Assembly (NCBI GenBank): GCA_045630965.1 | Contig: JAZQTU010000032.1 | Coordinates: 1 to 50,895 of the forward strand | Reading direction: 5' to 3' | Length of the DNA: 50,895 nucleotides | From: HGM04593 sp045630965 | Lineage (GTDB): Bacteria > Bacteroidota > Bacteroidia > Bacteroidales > Bacteroidaceae | Shown here: in pieces, positions 24,028 to 32,049 of the stretch | Layout: each line of letters opens with the position of its first letter | How positions within the stretch are numbered: the stretch's first letter is position 1 | Notes under the pieces: model-generated | Databases searched by the model: none | What the model was told of the DNA's origin: nothing | The model's input: the letters and a program-made list of their open reading frames with translations, nothing else | Made by a program: the position numbers and the translations under genes

Positions 24028-26154
24028 TCATTTGTCAAAATTTTTCAATCCTCTTTCAAGGAAGTCCATATATGCCTCAACATCAAGATTAAATGAATAT
24101 GAACCACATAGAGGATTTCCATTTCCGTCAACAGGTACGTAGAATGGTTGAGCATTGGCTCCGAAACGGTGGCTCTGGAGATAAGTCCATTTATCACCTA
24201 CTGTTTCAAGTAGCACCTTCTTGCCATTTACTTCAACCTCAAAAGGCTCTGCAAGCGGTGTTCTGTCATCTACATACAATGAAGCAACAATGTATTCGTC
24301 ACGCATAATGTCTATTATACGGTCATCACTCCATACAGAAGCTTCCATATTACGGCAGTTTACACAACCATGACCTGTAAAGTCGAGCAACACAGGCTTG
24401 CCTTCACGACGTGCCATCTCAAGAGCCAGTTCATAGTCATCAACATGAGGTTTGAAACTATTGTCATACAAGCTGAAGTCCTGAGTACTCATAGGAGGTG
24501 CAAAAGCACTGATAGCTTTACATGGAGCACCCCAAAGACCAGGAATCATATATATTGCAAATGCAATGGAAACAAGTCCCATGAAGAATCCAGGAACAGA
24601 AGCCTTCTTATCACTCTCATCGTCATGTGGGAAGTGTACAACCTTCAAAAGGTAAAGGCCCAAAATTGCGAAGAGTGCAATCCACAAAGCAAGGAATGTT
24701 TCGCGATCGAGCAGTCCCCAGTGATAAGAGAGGTCGGCTACAGAGAAGAACTTCAAGGCAAATGCAATTTCTACAAAGCCAAGAACAACCTTGATTGTAT
24801 TCATCCAACCACCAGAGCGTGGTGTCTGCTTAAGCAAAGAAGGGAACAATGCAAAGAGTGTGAACGGCAATGCCAAAGCAAGTGCAAAGCCCAACATGCC
24901 TACAGCCGGACCGAATATTTCACCAGATGTAGAAACCTCCACCAAAAGGAAACCGATGATAGGACCTGTACATGAGAATGAAACAAGTGTAAGGGTGAAT
25001 GCCATAAAGAAGATGCTCAAAAGTCCATTGGTGTTACCAGCTTTCTCATCTACCTTATTTGTCCATGATGATGGCAATGTAATCTCGAAACCACCAAGGA
25101 AAGAGGCACCGAACACAAGCAGCATCAGGCAGAATATAATATTGAATATTGCATTTGTCGACAGCGCATTCAATGCTCCTGCACCGAATATAAGTGTCAC
25201 GGCCAAGCCTAATACAAGATATATCACAATGATTGAAGCACCGTATATGACAGCTTCACGTACAGCCTGCTTGCGTCCCTTTGAACGTTTCAGGAAGAAG
25301 CTCACAGTCATAGGAATGATTGGCCATACACATGGAGTAAGGAGAGCAAGAAGACCACCACCAAAACCAAGAATGAATGTAATCCAGATTGAACGGTTGC
25401 TTGAGTCCTCAGCCTCATTCTGCATAGCAAGCTTGTCTATTACTGGTTCCCAAATACTGTTTTCCTCTTTTGCCTCCTCGACAACAGGAGCAACATTCTC
25501 CTCAGCCTTGGCAACAGGTGCAGCCTCTACAGTTTCAACAACAGGAGTTACAACTTCCTCCTTAGGGGCCTGTTTTTCCTCTTCGACCTTCTGAACAGGT
25601 TTTACAGTCTCCTTCTTGACTGGTTCTACAACGGCTTTTTCCTCTTTTTTAACATCTGGCTCTGCAGGCTTTGCAACCTCCTTGACAACAGGAGCCGGTA
25701 CACTTGCTTCACCTGTTATTTCAAAGTCATAGCGTCCAGGAACACAGTTAGAGTCACTACATGACTGAAAGCGCAAAGTTCCTTTAATGCGGTACTGACC
25801 GCCAAGGAATTTAACCTTCTGTGTAAAAAGTGCAGACTCATTGAAGTAGGAAACCATCATATCAAACATAGGATCCATTTCAGTAACAGCACCTTCACCG
25901 GGCACTAGTTCTCCAACAAGTTCAGCACCTTCAAGAACGCTGAATGACACCTCCATTGGAGCGGGTCCGCCTTCGGGAATATTTGTTGAATAGAGATGGT
26001 AACCGGATTCAATATAGGCCTCGAACTCAATAATACCGTCCGCGCCGTCAACAGTTACATTCTCTTCAAAGGTTACAGGCTCAAAATTACCGAACTGAGC
26101 ACTCAACTGCAATGTTGTCATCAACAACATCAAAGAAAATAAAATCTTTTTCAT
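24028..26154 (-). CDS. dsbD: Thiol:disulfide interchange protein DsbD
   Basis: This 708-residue protein carries electrons from cytoplasmic thioredoxin across the inner membrane to periplasmic thiol systems. The predicted signal peptide is cleaved before Gln20 (LSA-QFGNF). The N-terminal periplasmic domain has the Cys132/Cys137 pair. A low-complexity Glu/Lys/Pro/Val/Ala linker spans about 151-232. The eight-helix membrane core has Cys275 (TPCVWP) and Cys395 (SCTGP). The C-terminal thioredoxin domain has CVNC at 597-600. All three cysteine pairs are intact, so it should be active. The linker is unusually long. Confidence 0.94.
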   Translation of the reverse strand: MKKILFSLMLLMTTLQLSAQFGNFEPVTFEENVTVDGADGIIEFEAYIESGYHLYSTNIPEGGPAPMEVSFSVLEGAELVGELVPGEGAVTEMDPMFDMMVSYFNESALFTQKVKFLGGQYRIKGTLRFQSCSDSNCVPGRYDFEITGEASVPAPVVKEVAKPAEPDVKKEEKAVVEPVKKETVKPVQKVEEEKQAPKEEVVTPVVETVEAAPVAKAEENVAPVVEEAKEENSIWEPVIDKLAMQNEAEDSSNRSIWITFILGFGGGLLALLTPCVWPIIPMTVSFFLKRSKGRKQAVREAVIYGASIIVIYLVLGLAVTLIFGAGALNALSTNAIFNIIFCLMLLVFGASFLGGFEITLPSSWTNKVDEKAGNTNGLLSIFFMAFTLTLVSFSCTGPIIGFLLVEVSTSGEIFGPAVGMLGFALALALPFTLFALFPSLLKQTPRSGGWMNTIKVVLGFVEIAFALKFFSVADLSYHWGLLDRETFLALWIALFAILGLYLLKVVHFPHDDESDKKASVPGFFMGLVSIAFAIYMIPGLWGAPCKAISAFAPPMSTQDFSLYDNSFKPHVDDYELALEMARREGKPVLLDFTGHGCVNCRNMEASVWSDDRIIDIMRDEYIVASLYVDDRTPLAEPFEVEVNGKKVLLETVGDKWTYLQSHRFGANAQPFYVPVDGNGNPLCGSYSFNLDVEAYMDFLERGLKNFDK

Positions 26155-26168
26155 ATATTAAGTTTTAA

Positions 26169-27524
26169 TTATAAATCCAATGGATTTTTTCGTATTCTCC
26201 ATTCTGCCGGATAGAGATTATTCGCCCTATTGCCAATGTTCTTTACAAACCCCAACGGTACATCCTTGTATGTCACCAGAAGGTATCCTATTGGCGATGA
26301 CGGCAAGGACAAAGCCTCGCGATGCAGATATGCCAACGCCTGTTCATGCTCCAATTCCACTGATGTGAAAGCATCCTTACACAAAGATGTACTAATCGCC
26401 AAAGAATGCATAGGCAATAGCTTATTATTCTTTACTGTCGCCAACGGCAACCCGCAATGCAACAGGCAAAGTTTTTGTTGCAACGCCAACATCGCCGCCG
26501 TATGTTCTTTTGGTAAAGCCGTTATCACTTCACCGCTCTGCACAAAATTGAAAGATTCGGAATTCCGGAGCCATCCTTCAACCTCTCTTCTTAATTTTTC
26601 AGCCACAGGCTGCCAACGTTGCTGACGGGGCTGTGCCAAAGGCGCTTCGCCATTCTTTCTCAACAATGCGAGAAAGAAGCCCTCCCCCTTTGTACGTCCA
26701 GGAATAAAACGATATACCGGCATGTTGTCTCCAACAAGAGAACCAGTTACATTCCATGAAGCATCAATATCCAAAGCAAGCGGTTCAGCACCAAGTTCTT
26801 CAGCAATCCAACGCACGTTATGTTCATTCTCCTCACTATTGAAAGTGCAGGTACTGTAAACAAGCAAGCCACCGGGGCGCAACGAAGGCCATATATCAGA
26901 CAAAATTTCTTTTTGGCGTTCCGCACACATCTCCACATTGGCTACACTCCACTGTTCCACAGCCTTTGGCTCTTTACGGAACATTCCTTCACCCGAACAT
27001 GGAGCGTCAACGACAATCAAGTCAAAGAAATCACGGAAGGGCGAAAAGTCCGATGGCAAATTCTTTGTCACGACCGAAGATGCATTACCCCATTTTGCAA
27101 CATTCTCTGCAAGCACTTGCGCTCTTAACGGCATAGGCTCATTCGAGACAAGCATACTGCCACTAGGCAAGAGAGAAAGCAGATGCGTTGATTTTCCGCC
27201 GGGCGCTGCACAAAGGTCTAGCGCTCTGACAGGCTCATGCACATATTGCCTTACGACCTGTTCGACAAACATCGAAGACGCCTCCTGCACATAGTAACAA
27301 CCGGCATGAAACAGCGGATCGGCAGTAAAAACCGGGCGCGAAGACAAGTAGCGTCCCTGTGATGCCCATGGAACATTGCTCAATGTTTCATCTGCCTTCA
27401 TCTTTGGTTCATTATAACGGATACTGACAACAGGCTCCCTTTCAAGCGCCCGAGCAAACTCCGAGTAAAGTTCCTTTCCAAAAAGCAACTCACTCCTGTT
27501 TATAAAATCAGTATTCAATTCCAT
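26169..27524 (-). CDS. RsmF-like rRNA (cytosine-C5)-methyltransferase
   Basis: This 451-residue protein is a NOL1/NOP2/Sun family RNA m5C methyltransferase. The SAM site is LDLCAAPGGKSTH (102-114). The catalytic pair is Cys176 in VVDAPCSGEGMF and the nucleophile Cys226 in YSTCTFNSEENE. A PUA-like C-terminal region follows (about 285-451), which matches the RsmF/YebU architecture. RsmF methylates C1407 of 16S rRNA in E. coli; the target here is inferred. It heads the minus-strand run, with dsbD 14 bp downstream. Confidence 0.88.
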   Translation of the reverse strand: MELNTDFINRSELLFGKELYSEFARALEREPVVSIRYNEPKMKADETLSNVPWASQGRYLSSRPVFTADPLFHAGCYYVQEASSMFVEQVVRQYVHEPVRALDLCAAPGGKSTHLLSLLPSGSMLVSNEPMPLRAQVLAENVAKWGNASSVVTKNLPSDFSPFRDFFDLIVVDAPCSGEGMFRKEPKAVEQWSVANVEMCAERQKEILSDIWPSLRPGGLLVYSTCTFNSEENEHNVRWIAEELGAEPLALDIDASWNVTGSLVGDNMPVYRFIPGRTKGEGFFLALLRKNGEAPLAQPRQQRWQPVAEKLRREVEGWLRNSESFNFVQSGEVITALPKEHTAAMLALQQKLCLLHCGLPLATVKNNKLLPMHSLAISTSLCKDAFTSVELEHEQALAYLHREALSLPSSPIGYLLVTYKDVPLGFVKNIGNRANNLYPAEWRIRKNPLDL

Positions 27525-27558
27525 TCCCCAAGTATATAAAACAGACTTTCCTAATTTG

Positions 27559-27566
27559 CAAATATA
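27559..27566 (-). promoter_or_regulatory. -7 element for the RsmF-like gene
   Basis: TATATTTG on the minus strand lies 34 nt before the start codon. No matching TTG is seen 19-20 bp upstream. Confidence 0.5.
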
Positions 27567-27712
27567 GCATTTTTAATCGGTAAAACCTCCCATGATAGCA
27601 ATTTTGTGAAAAAAGCAACAAAATTTAACTCTCACCAAAGACATATTACACCTTATTTATTTGACAAGAATATTAAATAACAGTTTAATTAGGAAAAAAT
27701 TAAACGAATTTG

Positions 27713-27720
27713 TATCTTTG
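27713..27720 (+). promoter_or_regulatory. -7 element for thyA-folA
   Basis: TATCTTTG lies about 50 nt before the thyA start codon, inside a very AT-rich 247-bp gap between divergent genes. The -33 region is only TTA-like. Confidence 0.6.
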
Positions 27721-27771
27721 CCATAAAGAGACAACTTATTGTTGACCACTTATTAAAGAACAAATTACAAC

Positions 27772-28566
27772 ATGAAACAATACCTTGATCTACTTGACAG
27801 GATTCTTACAGAAGGTGCGAAAAAAGAGGACCGTACCGGCACCGGCACATTGAGTGTTTTCGGACACCAGATGCGTTTTAACCTTGAAGAGGGTTTTCCA
27901 TGCCTCACAACAAAGAAGCTGCATCTAAAATCTATCATACACGAGTTGTTATGGTTCCTTAATGGAGACACAAATGTAAAATACCTGCAGGACAACGGTG
28001 TACGCATATGGAACGAGTGGGCCGACGAAAATGGTGATTTAGGACACATTTACGGATACCAGTGGCGCTCATGGCCAGGCTACAACGGTGAGCATATTGA
28101 CCAGATCAAAGAGGTTGTTGAAACAATAAAGAATAATCCCGACTCACGACGTATCATTGTCAACGCTTGGAATGTGGGAGACATCAAAAACATGAACCTT
28201 CCACCATGCCACGCAATGTTCCAGTTCTATGTTGCAGAAGGCAAACTGAGTTTGCAGCTATACCAACGCAGCGCAGACTGTTTTCTTGGAGTACCTTTCA
28301 ATATAGCATCATACTCACTGCTGTTATTGATGATGGCACAGGTAACCGGACTCAAGCCTGGAGAATTTATACACACTCTCGGCGATGCCCACATATACCT
28401 CAATCATATTGAACAGGTAAAGCTCCAGCTCACACGAGAGCCAAAGAAATTGCCTACAATGGCAATCAATCCTGAAATAAAGGACATCTTCTCTTTCAAG
28501 TTCGAGGACTTTACACTTGAGAACTATGATGCCCACCCTCACATTAAAGGCGTTGTAGCCGTATAA
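27772..28566 (+). CDS. thyA: Thymidylate synthase
   Basis: This 264-residue enzyme is the same length as E. coli ThyA. It methylates dUMP to dTMP using methylenetetrahydrofolate and releases dihydrofolate. The nucleophile Cys146 lies in NLPPCHAMFQFYV, in the same numbering as E. coli. RSADCFLGVPFNIASY and the C-terminal HPHIKGVVAV are conserved. folA follows after 3 bp and recycles the dihydrofolate. Confidence 0.98.
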   Translation: MKQYLDLLDRILTEGAKKEDRTGTGTLSVFGHQMRFNLEEGFPCLTTKKLHLKSIIHELLWFLNGDTNVKYLQDNGVRIWNEWADENGDLGHIYGYQWRSWPGYNGEHIDQIKEVVETIKNNPDSRRIIVNAWNVGDIKNMNLPPCHAMFQFYVAEGKLSLQLYQRSADCFLGVPFNIASYSLLLLMMAQVTGLKPGEFIHTLGDAHIYLNHIEQVKLQLTREPKKLPTMAINPEIKDIFSFKFEDFTLENYDAHPHIKGVVAV

Positions 28567-28569
28567 AAC

Positions 28570-29067
28570 ATGAACAGATTAGCACTAATAGCAGCCATAG
28601 CAAAGAACAATGCGATTGGCTTGGAAAACAAACTCATATACTGGTTGCCAAACGATTTGAAGCGATTTAAGGAGCTAACTACTGGGCATACAATAATAAT
28701 GGGCAGCAACACATTCCGTTCATTACCCAAAGGCGCACTCCCTAATCGCAGAAACATTGTCCTGTCACGAAAAGAGACAAGTTTCCCGGGAGCCGAGACC
28801 TTCCGTTCATTAGAGGAGGCTCTCGCAAACTGCATCAACGAGGAGGTGGTATATATTATCGGAGGCGAAATGCTCTACAAGAGTGCGATGCCACTTGCAG
28901 ACATCCTCTGCCTTACAGAGGTTGACAACACCCCGGAAAAAGCAGATGCATTCTTCCCTGAATTCACAAAGAGCGAATGGGAAATTATTGAGGATGAGCA
29001 CCACAGCATTGACGAAAAGCACGATTTCAACTACCGTTTTGTCACATATCTAAGGCGTAATAAATAA
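28570..29067 (+). CDS. folA: Dihydrofolate reductase
   Basis: This 165-residue enzyme reduces dihydrofolate to tetrahydrofolate with NADPH. It starts with LALIAAIAKNNAIG and has the active-site block LIYWLPNDLKRFKELT, with the substrate-binding Asp. TIIMGSNTFRSLP and YIIGGEMLYKSAMP follow. In the active-site block the position usually held by Trp (W22 in E. coli numbering) is Tyr and the next residue is Trp. I believe this is common in Bacteroidales enzymes. It is co-transcribed with thyA, and a strong hairpin follows. Confidence 0.96.
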   Translation: MNRLALIAAIAKNNAIGLENKLIYWLPNDLKRFKELTTGHTIIMGSNTFRSLPKGALPNRRNIVLSRKETSFPGAETFRSLEEALANCINEEVVYIIGGEMLYKSAMPLADILCLTEVDNTPEKADAFFPEFTKSEWEIIEDEHHSIDEKHDFNYRFVTYLRRNK

Positions 29068-29097
29068 AAACGCACCGTTTCCAAAACAACACATAGT

Positions 29098-29147
29098 ATA
29101 TAAACAAGATGCCGCAACCCTTATGGATTGCGGCATCTTGTTTATAT
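29098..29147. terminator. Bidirectional terminator between folA and exbD
   Basis: The arms 29098-29117 and 29128-29147 are perfect 20-bp complements around a 10-nt loop. The stem has a GC-rich top and AT-rich base, suited to stopping transcription from both sides. Confidence 0.9.
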
Positions 29148-29157
29148 CAGTATCACA

Positions 29158-29628
29158 TTACTGTTTGTTACGTTCGTCAGCAGAGTACATCAAAGACAAT
29201 GCACGTGCTTTACGCAACTCCATCTTAACGTCTGTAATGATACCCATTCTAACGTTCTGGTCGGTTTTCAAAGCAACCTTCATCACAGCCTGGTCAGCCT
29301 GACGCATCAATGAACGCTCGTTCACTACGAAAGGAGCAACCTCCTTAACATTTGCAAAACGGTCATTCAACTGAATACGTGCACTTGAACCCAACTGCGA
29401 TACATACTGCTTTGAAGGAGAACCAATATGGATGTTAACAACAGCAGTCTTACGCTCTATTTTAGCCAAATTTGTTCCTTTAGGCAAAGTATATTCAACC
29501 TTAACCTCCTCCTCACGCATTGAAGTTACAATCATGAAGAAGAACAGGATAGAGAATATCAAGTCAGGAAGTGACGAGGTATTCAATTCGGGCATTTCTG
29601 CCTTTCCTTTATCATTAAACTTACTCAT
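29158..29628 (-). CDS. exbD: ExbD/TolR-family biopolymer transport protein (second copy)
   Basis: This 156-residue single-pass membrane protein has the proton-channel Asp22 in SSLPDLIFSILFFFMIV. A periplasmic domain follows. ExbD proteins work with ExbB to energise TonB-dependent transport or similar processes. The chosen ATG (29628) has GGAGG 8 nt upstream. A TTG 15 nt earlier would overlap the previous gene and place the Shine-Dalgarno inside the coding region. It is the last of four genes: ExbB, a membrane protein and two ExbD proteins. Confidence 0.88.
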   Translation of the reverse strand: MSKFNDKGKAEMPELNTSSLPDLIFSILFFFMIVTSMREEEVKVEYTLPKGTNLAKIERKTAVVNIHIGSPSKQYVSQLGSSARIQLNDRFANVKEVAPFVVNERSLMRQADQAVMKVALKTDQNVRMGIITDVKMELRKARALSLMYSADERNKQ

Positions 29629-29632
29629 AATT

Positions 29633-30265
29633 TTATCCTCCAATAGAACGAGGCTCTGCCTCTGAAATCATAGTCTTGTAATAGAGACGGCACAACATCT
29701 GCTGGGTCTCATCCAATTTATTATATGGCTTTCCGAACTCTTTCTGAGCAAGCTCATCACGGAGCTCGTCATAAGCACGGTACAACTCATTAGAAACCTC
29801 GAAGTATGTATTGTAGCTTGTACCACGGTCGGTCTGCAATGATATCACATGCTTACTTGTGATATTCTGCTGACGTCCACTGGGAAGTACATGCTCAACA
29901 CCGCCATCCTCAAATACAACATCTTCGGCGTGCTTTTCGGGATAATCGGCACGATTTTCGTCATTAGAGATAAACTCCTTTACCAACTGACGCAAGTCAG
30001 CGATATCAATTTCGTATGGAGCTTTCTCACCCTGAGTAACCATGATTCGGTTATCCATATTCACCAACACGATAAGGCTGTTACGCTTCTTGATTTTAGG
30101 AGGATTCTGAAGATCTTCATCCTCAGGAGGCTCCGGAAGACGTACATTCAAACCCGTTGATGAGTTCATTGAAGTCACGACCAAGAAAAAGATTAGCAAG
30201 ATGAACGAGATATCAGCAGTTGAACTGGCGTTTATTCCCGGAACTTTTCTTTTACCTTTTCCCAT
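29633..30265 (-). CDS. exbD: ExbD/TolR-family biopolymer transport protein (first copy)
   Basis: This 210-residue single-pass protein has the conserved Asp18 in SSTADISFILLIFFLVVTS. It then has an extended periplasmic domain that is longer than in the second ExbD. The insertion around residues 90-130 is acidic (EKHAEDVVFEDGGVEH). The two copies differ clearly in sequence, so they are probably distinct subunits, not a recent duplication. The next ExbD start lies 5 bp past its stop. Confidence 0.88.
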   Translation of the reverse strand: MGKGKRKVPGINASSTADISFILLIFFLVVTSMNSSTGLNVRLPEPPEDEDLQNPPKIKKRNSLIVLVNMDNRIMVTQGEKAPYEIDIADLRQLVKEFISNDENRADYPEKHAEDVVFEDGGVEHVLPSGRQQNITSKHVISLQTDRGTSYNTYFEVSNELYRAYDELRDELAQKEFGKPYNKLDETQQMLCRLYYKTMISEAEPRSIGG

Positions 30266-30286
30266 TTTGTTATCTTTTTTCCGTTA

Positions 30287-30790
30287 TTACTTCTTTACCG
30301 GTTTTGAGTAATTTGTCAGGCCGAACAATGTTGCCAAAGCACAAACAGCAAACAATGCATACTGCACATAAATCACTACATCGGTCAAAATATAAGAAGA
30401 AGCTGCTATTGGATTACCATCCGAGTCTGCAAGCTGTTTACCATTTACAAAGATTGGATCGCTTGAAGAGAACGCATAGGCAACACCAAAGAGTGCTACC
30501 AACAACAAAACGCCAAGCAAACCTTTAATAGCACCGATTGGGCTATCTTTGAAGTTCTTACCAAAAGATACAAGACCAAAACCGACAACAAGCACAATAG
30601 CCAATGCAGTCAAGGCATATATCCAATATATCAATGCGTCGGTAAATTGCGGCGCACGCATATCATTGTTATTAATAGTTTCAGTGTTTCCAAATCCTAC
30701 ACAGAAGAACAATGCGATAATCACTAAAGAAACCGCCATTGTAACGTAGAATGAAATTTTTGAAACTTTTGTACACAAATCAGCTTTCAT
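30287..30790 (-). CDS. Four-helix membrane protein of the ExbB-ExbD operon
   Basis: This 167-residue protein has four likely membrane helices (about 10-32, 47-69, 82-101 and 130-153). A polar loop FVNGKQLADSDGNPIAAS lies before the last helix. I recognise the arrangement as typical of Bacteroidales ExbB-ExbD operons, where such a protein sits between them. Its role is unknown; an accessory subunit of the proton channel is an inference from position. I start at ATG 30790; a TTG three codons earlier is less likely. Confidence 0.7.
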   Translation of the reverse strand: MKADLCTKVSKISFYVTMAVSLVIIALFFCVGFGNTETINNNDMRAPQFTDALIYWIYALTALAIVLVVGFGLVSFGKNFKDSPIGAIKGLLGVLLLVALFGVAYAFSSSDPIFVNGKQLADSDGNPIAASSYILTDVVIYVQYALFAVCALATLFGLTNYSKPVKK

Positions 30791-30815
30791 AATATACAAA
30801 TTTATTTAGCTGTTA

Positions 30816-31640
30816 TTACTTCTTGAGGTTGTATTTTGTCAACAGGTCGAGAAGAGTAATTGAAGAATCCTCCATATCTGCAACCAAACCTTCGATTTTT
30901 GTCAAAATGAAGTTATAGAATACCTGAAGAACAAGAGCTACAACGATACCGTAGATAGTTGTGATAAGAGCCACCTTCATACCACCGGCAACGATAGTAG
31001 GAGAAATATCACCCTTCTGCTGGATTTCGTCGAATGACATAACCATACCGATCACAGTACCCAAGAATCCGAGTGATGGAGCCATCGCAATGAACAATGT
31101 AATCCATGAGCAACCCTTCTCAAGGTTAGAAGACTGCAAGCTACCATAAGAAACGATAGAACGCTCTACTGTGTCAAGACCCTCGTCGATACGGAGAAGA
31201 CCCTGATAGCAGATTGAAGCAACAGGACCTGCTGTGTTGCGGCAGATTTCCTTAGCACGCTCAACATCCTTTGCATTGAGAGCCTCAGCGATAGCCTCCA
31301 TAAGTTTCTTTGTGTTAACCTTTGCCATGCTCAAGTAAATGATACGCTCTACGCAGAATGCAAGACCGATAACCATAGCAACAGCTACCAACGCCATGAA
31401 CTCAGCACCACCCTCGATGAACTTTGTCTTAAGAGACTTGTGAACACCAGCAGTCTCTTCTGCTACAACTGGAGCTGCCTCCTCTGCTGGAGCCTCAACC
31501 TGAGCTGGAGCCTCGGCAGCTACCTCTTCTGTCTGAACTGTTTCTACAGGAGCGGCCTCAGCAGCATCCTGAGCAAATACATGGGTTGTACCGAATGTGA
31601 ACATACCCAATACTGCAACGATTGCAAAAAGCTTTTTCAT
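30816..31640 (-). CDS. exbB: MotA/TolQ/ExbB proton channel family protein
   Basis: This 274-residue protein has a cleavable signal peptide (VFA-Q24DAAE). A 40-residue Ala/Glu/Pro/Val periplasmic stretch follows (24-66). The ExbB core has helices near 77-98, 170-195 and 210-235, with SLGFLGTVIGMVMSFDEI as the channel signature. Together with ExbD it would convert proton-motive force into work on TonB. Signal-peptide-bearing ExbB proteins with an acidic linker are typical of Bacteroidetes. It heads its operon, 53 bp after tRNA-Ser. Confidence 0.9.
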   Translation of the reverse strand: MKKLFAIVAVLGMFTFGTTHVFAQDAAEAAPVETVQTEEVAAEAPAQVEAPAEEAAPVVAEETAGVHKSLKTKFIEGGAEFMALVAVAMVIGLAFCVERIIYLSMAKVNTKKLMEAIAEALNAKDVERAKEICRNTAGPVASICYQGLLRIDEGLDTVERSIVSYGSLQSSNLEKGCSWITLFIAMAPSLGFLGTVIGMVMSFDEIQQKGDISPTIVAGGMKVALITTIYGIVVALVLQVFYNFILTKIEGLVADMEDSSITLLDLLTKYNLKK

Positions 31641-31693
31641 TGTGTGTAATTTTTAGAATTAGTATTTCAAGTTAATATTATCAAAAAACATTG

Positions 31694-31781
31694 CGGAAAG
31701 AGGGGGATTCGAACCCCCGATACGCTTTTGGCGTATACACGCTTTCCAGGCGTGCCTCTTCAACCACTCGAGCATCTTTCC
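31694..31781 (-). tRNA. tRNA-Ser (anticodon GGA)
   Basis: On the minus strand an 88-nt cloverleaf with a long variable arm is seen, as expected for serine. The acceptor is GGAAAGA (31781-31775) pairing with TCTTTCC (31701-31695). The anticodon stem CACGC/GCGTG closes a loop CTGGAAA with GGA (31747-31745). The T arm is GGGGG-TTCGAAT-CCCCC. CCA is not encoded. Confidence 0.95.
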
Positions 31782-31864
31782 TTTACACCTACGGCCAATA
31801 GCTAATCGGGTGCAAGTTACAACTTTTTTTGTAAAACCGCACTCTATTTCACCCTATTTCATGG

Positions 31865-31895
31865 CAAAGGTAATTTTTTTTTTCAAATCATTAAA
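31865..31895 (-). promoter_or_regulatory. Candidate promoter for tRNA-Ser
   Basis: On the minus strand TTTA (31895-31892) is followed after 19 bp by TACCTTTG (31872-31865). The start would be about 75 nt before the tRNA. The -33 match is weak. Confidence 0.45.
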
Positions 31896-32019
31896 CTTTT
31901 CTTAAAAAATGATTGCAGCAAAACTGACAAAACACAAAATATAAGTTTTTTTAACATTTCAGACATCGCGAAAACATAAAACTTATGAAAAAGGTTAAAT
32001 GCATACCAAATAAAATGTC

Positions 32020-32027
32020 TAATTTTG
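32020..32027 (+). promoter_or_regulatory. -7 element for the lpxK operon
   Basis: TAATTTTG fits TAnnTTTG and lies 22 nt before the lpxK start codon, in an AT-rich gap of 268 bp after tRNA-Ser. Confidence 0.5.
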
Positions 32028-32049
32028 CAAATAGGAGCAAAGCCGTATC

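Noticed and set aside
24370..25594. Long plus-strand frames opposite dsbD
   Set aside because: They mirror the low-complexity linker and membrane helices of DsbD and have no recognisable protein features.
25480..25690. Apparent repeat of Glu/Lys/Pro/Val codons that might be a tandem DNA repeat
   Set aside because: The period is irregular at the DNA level; it is amino-acid low complexity in the DsbD linker.
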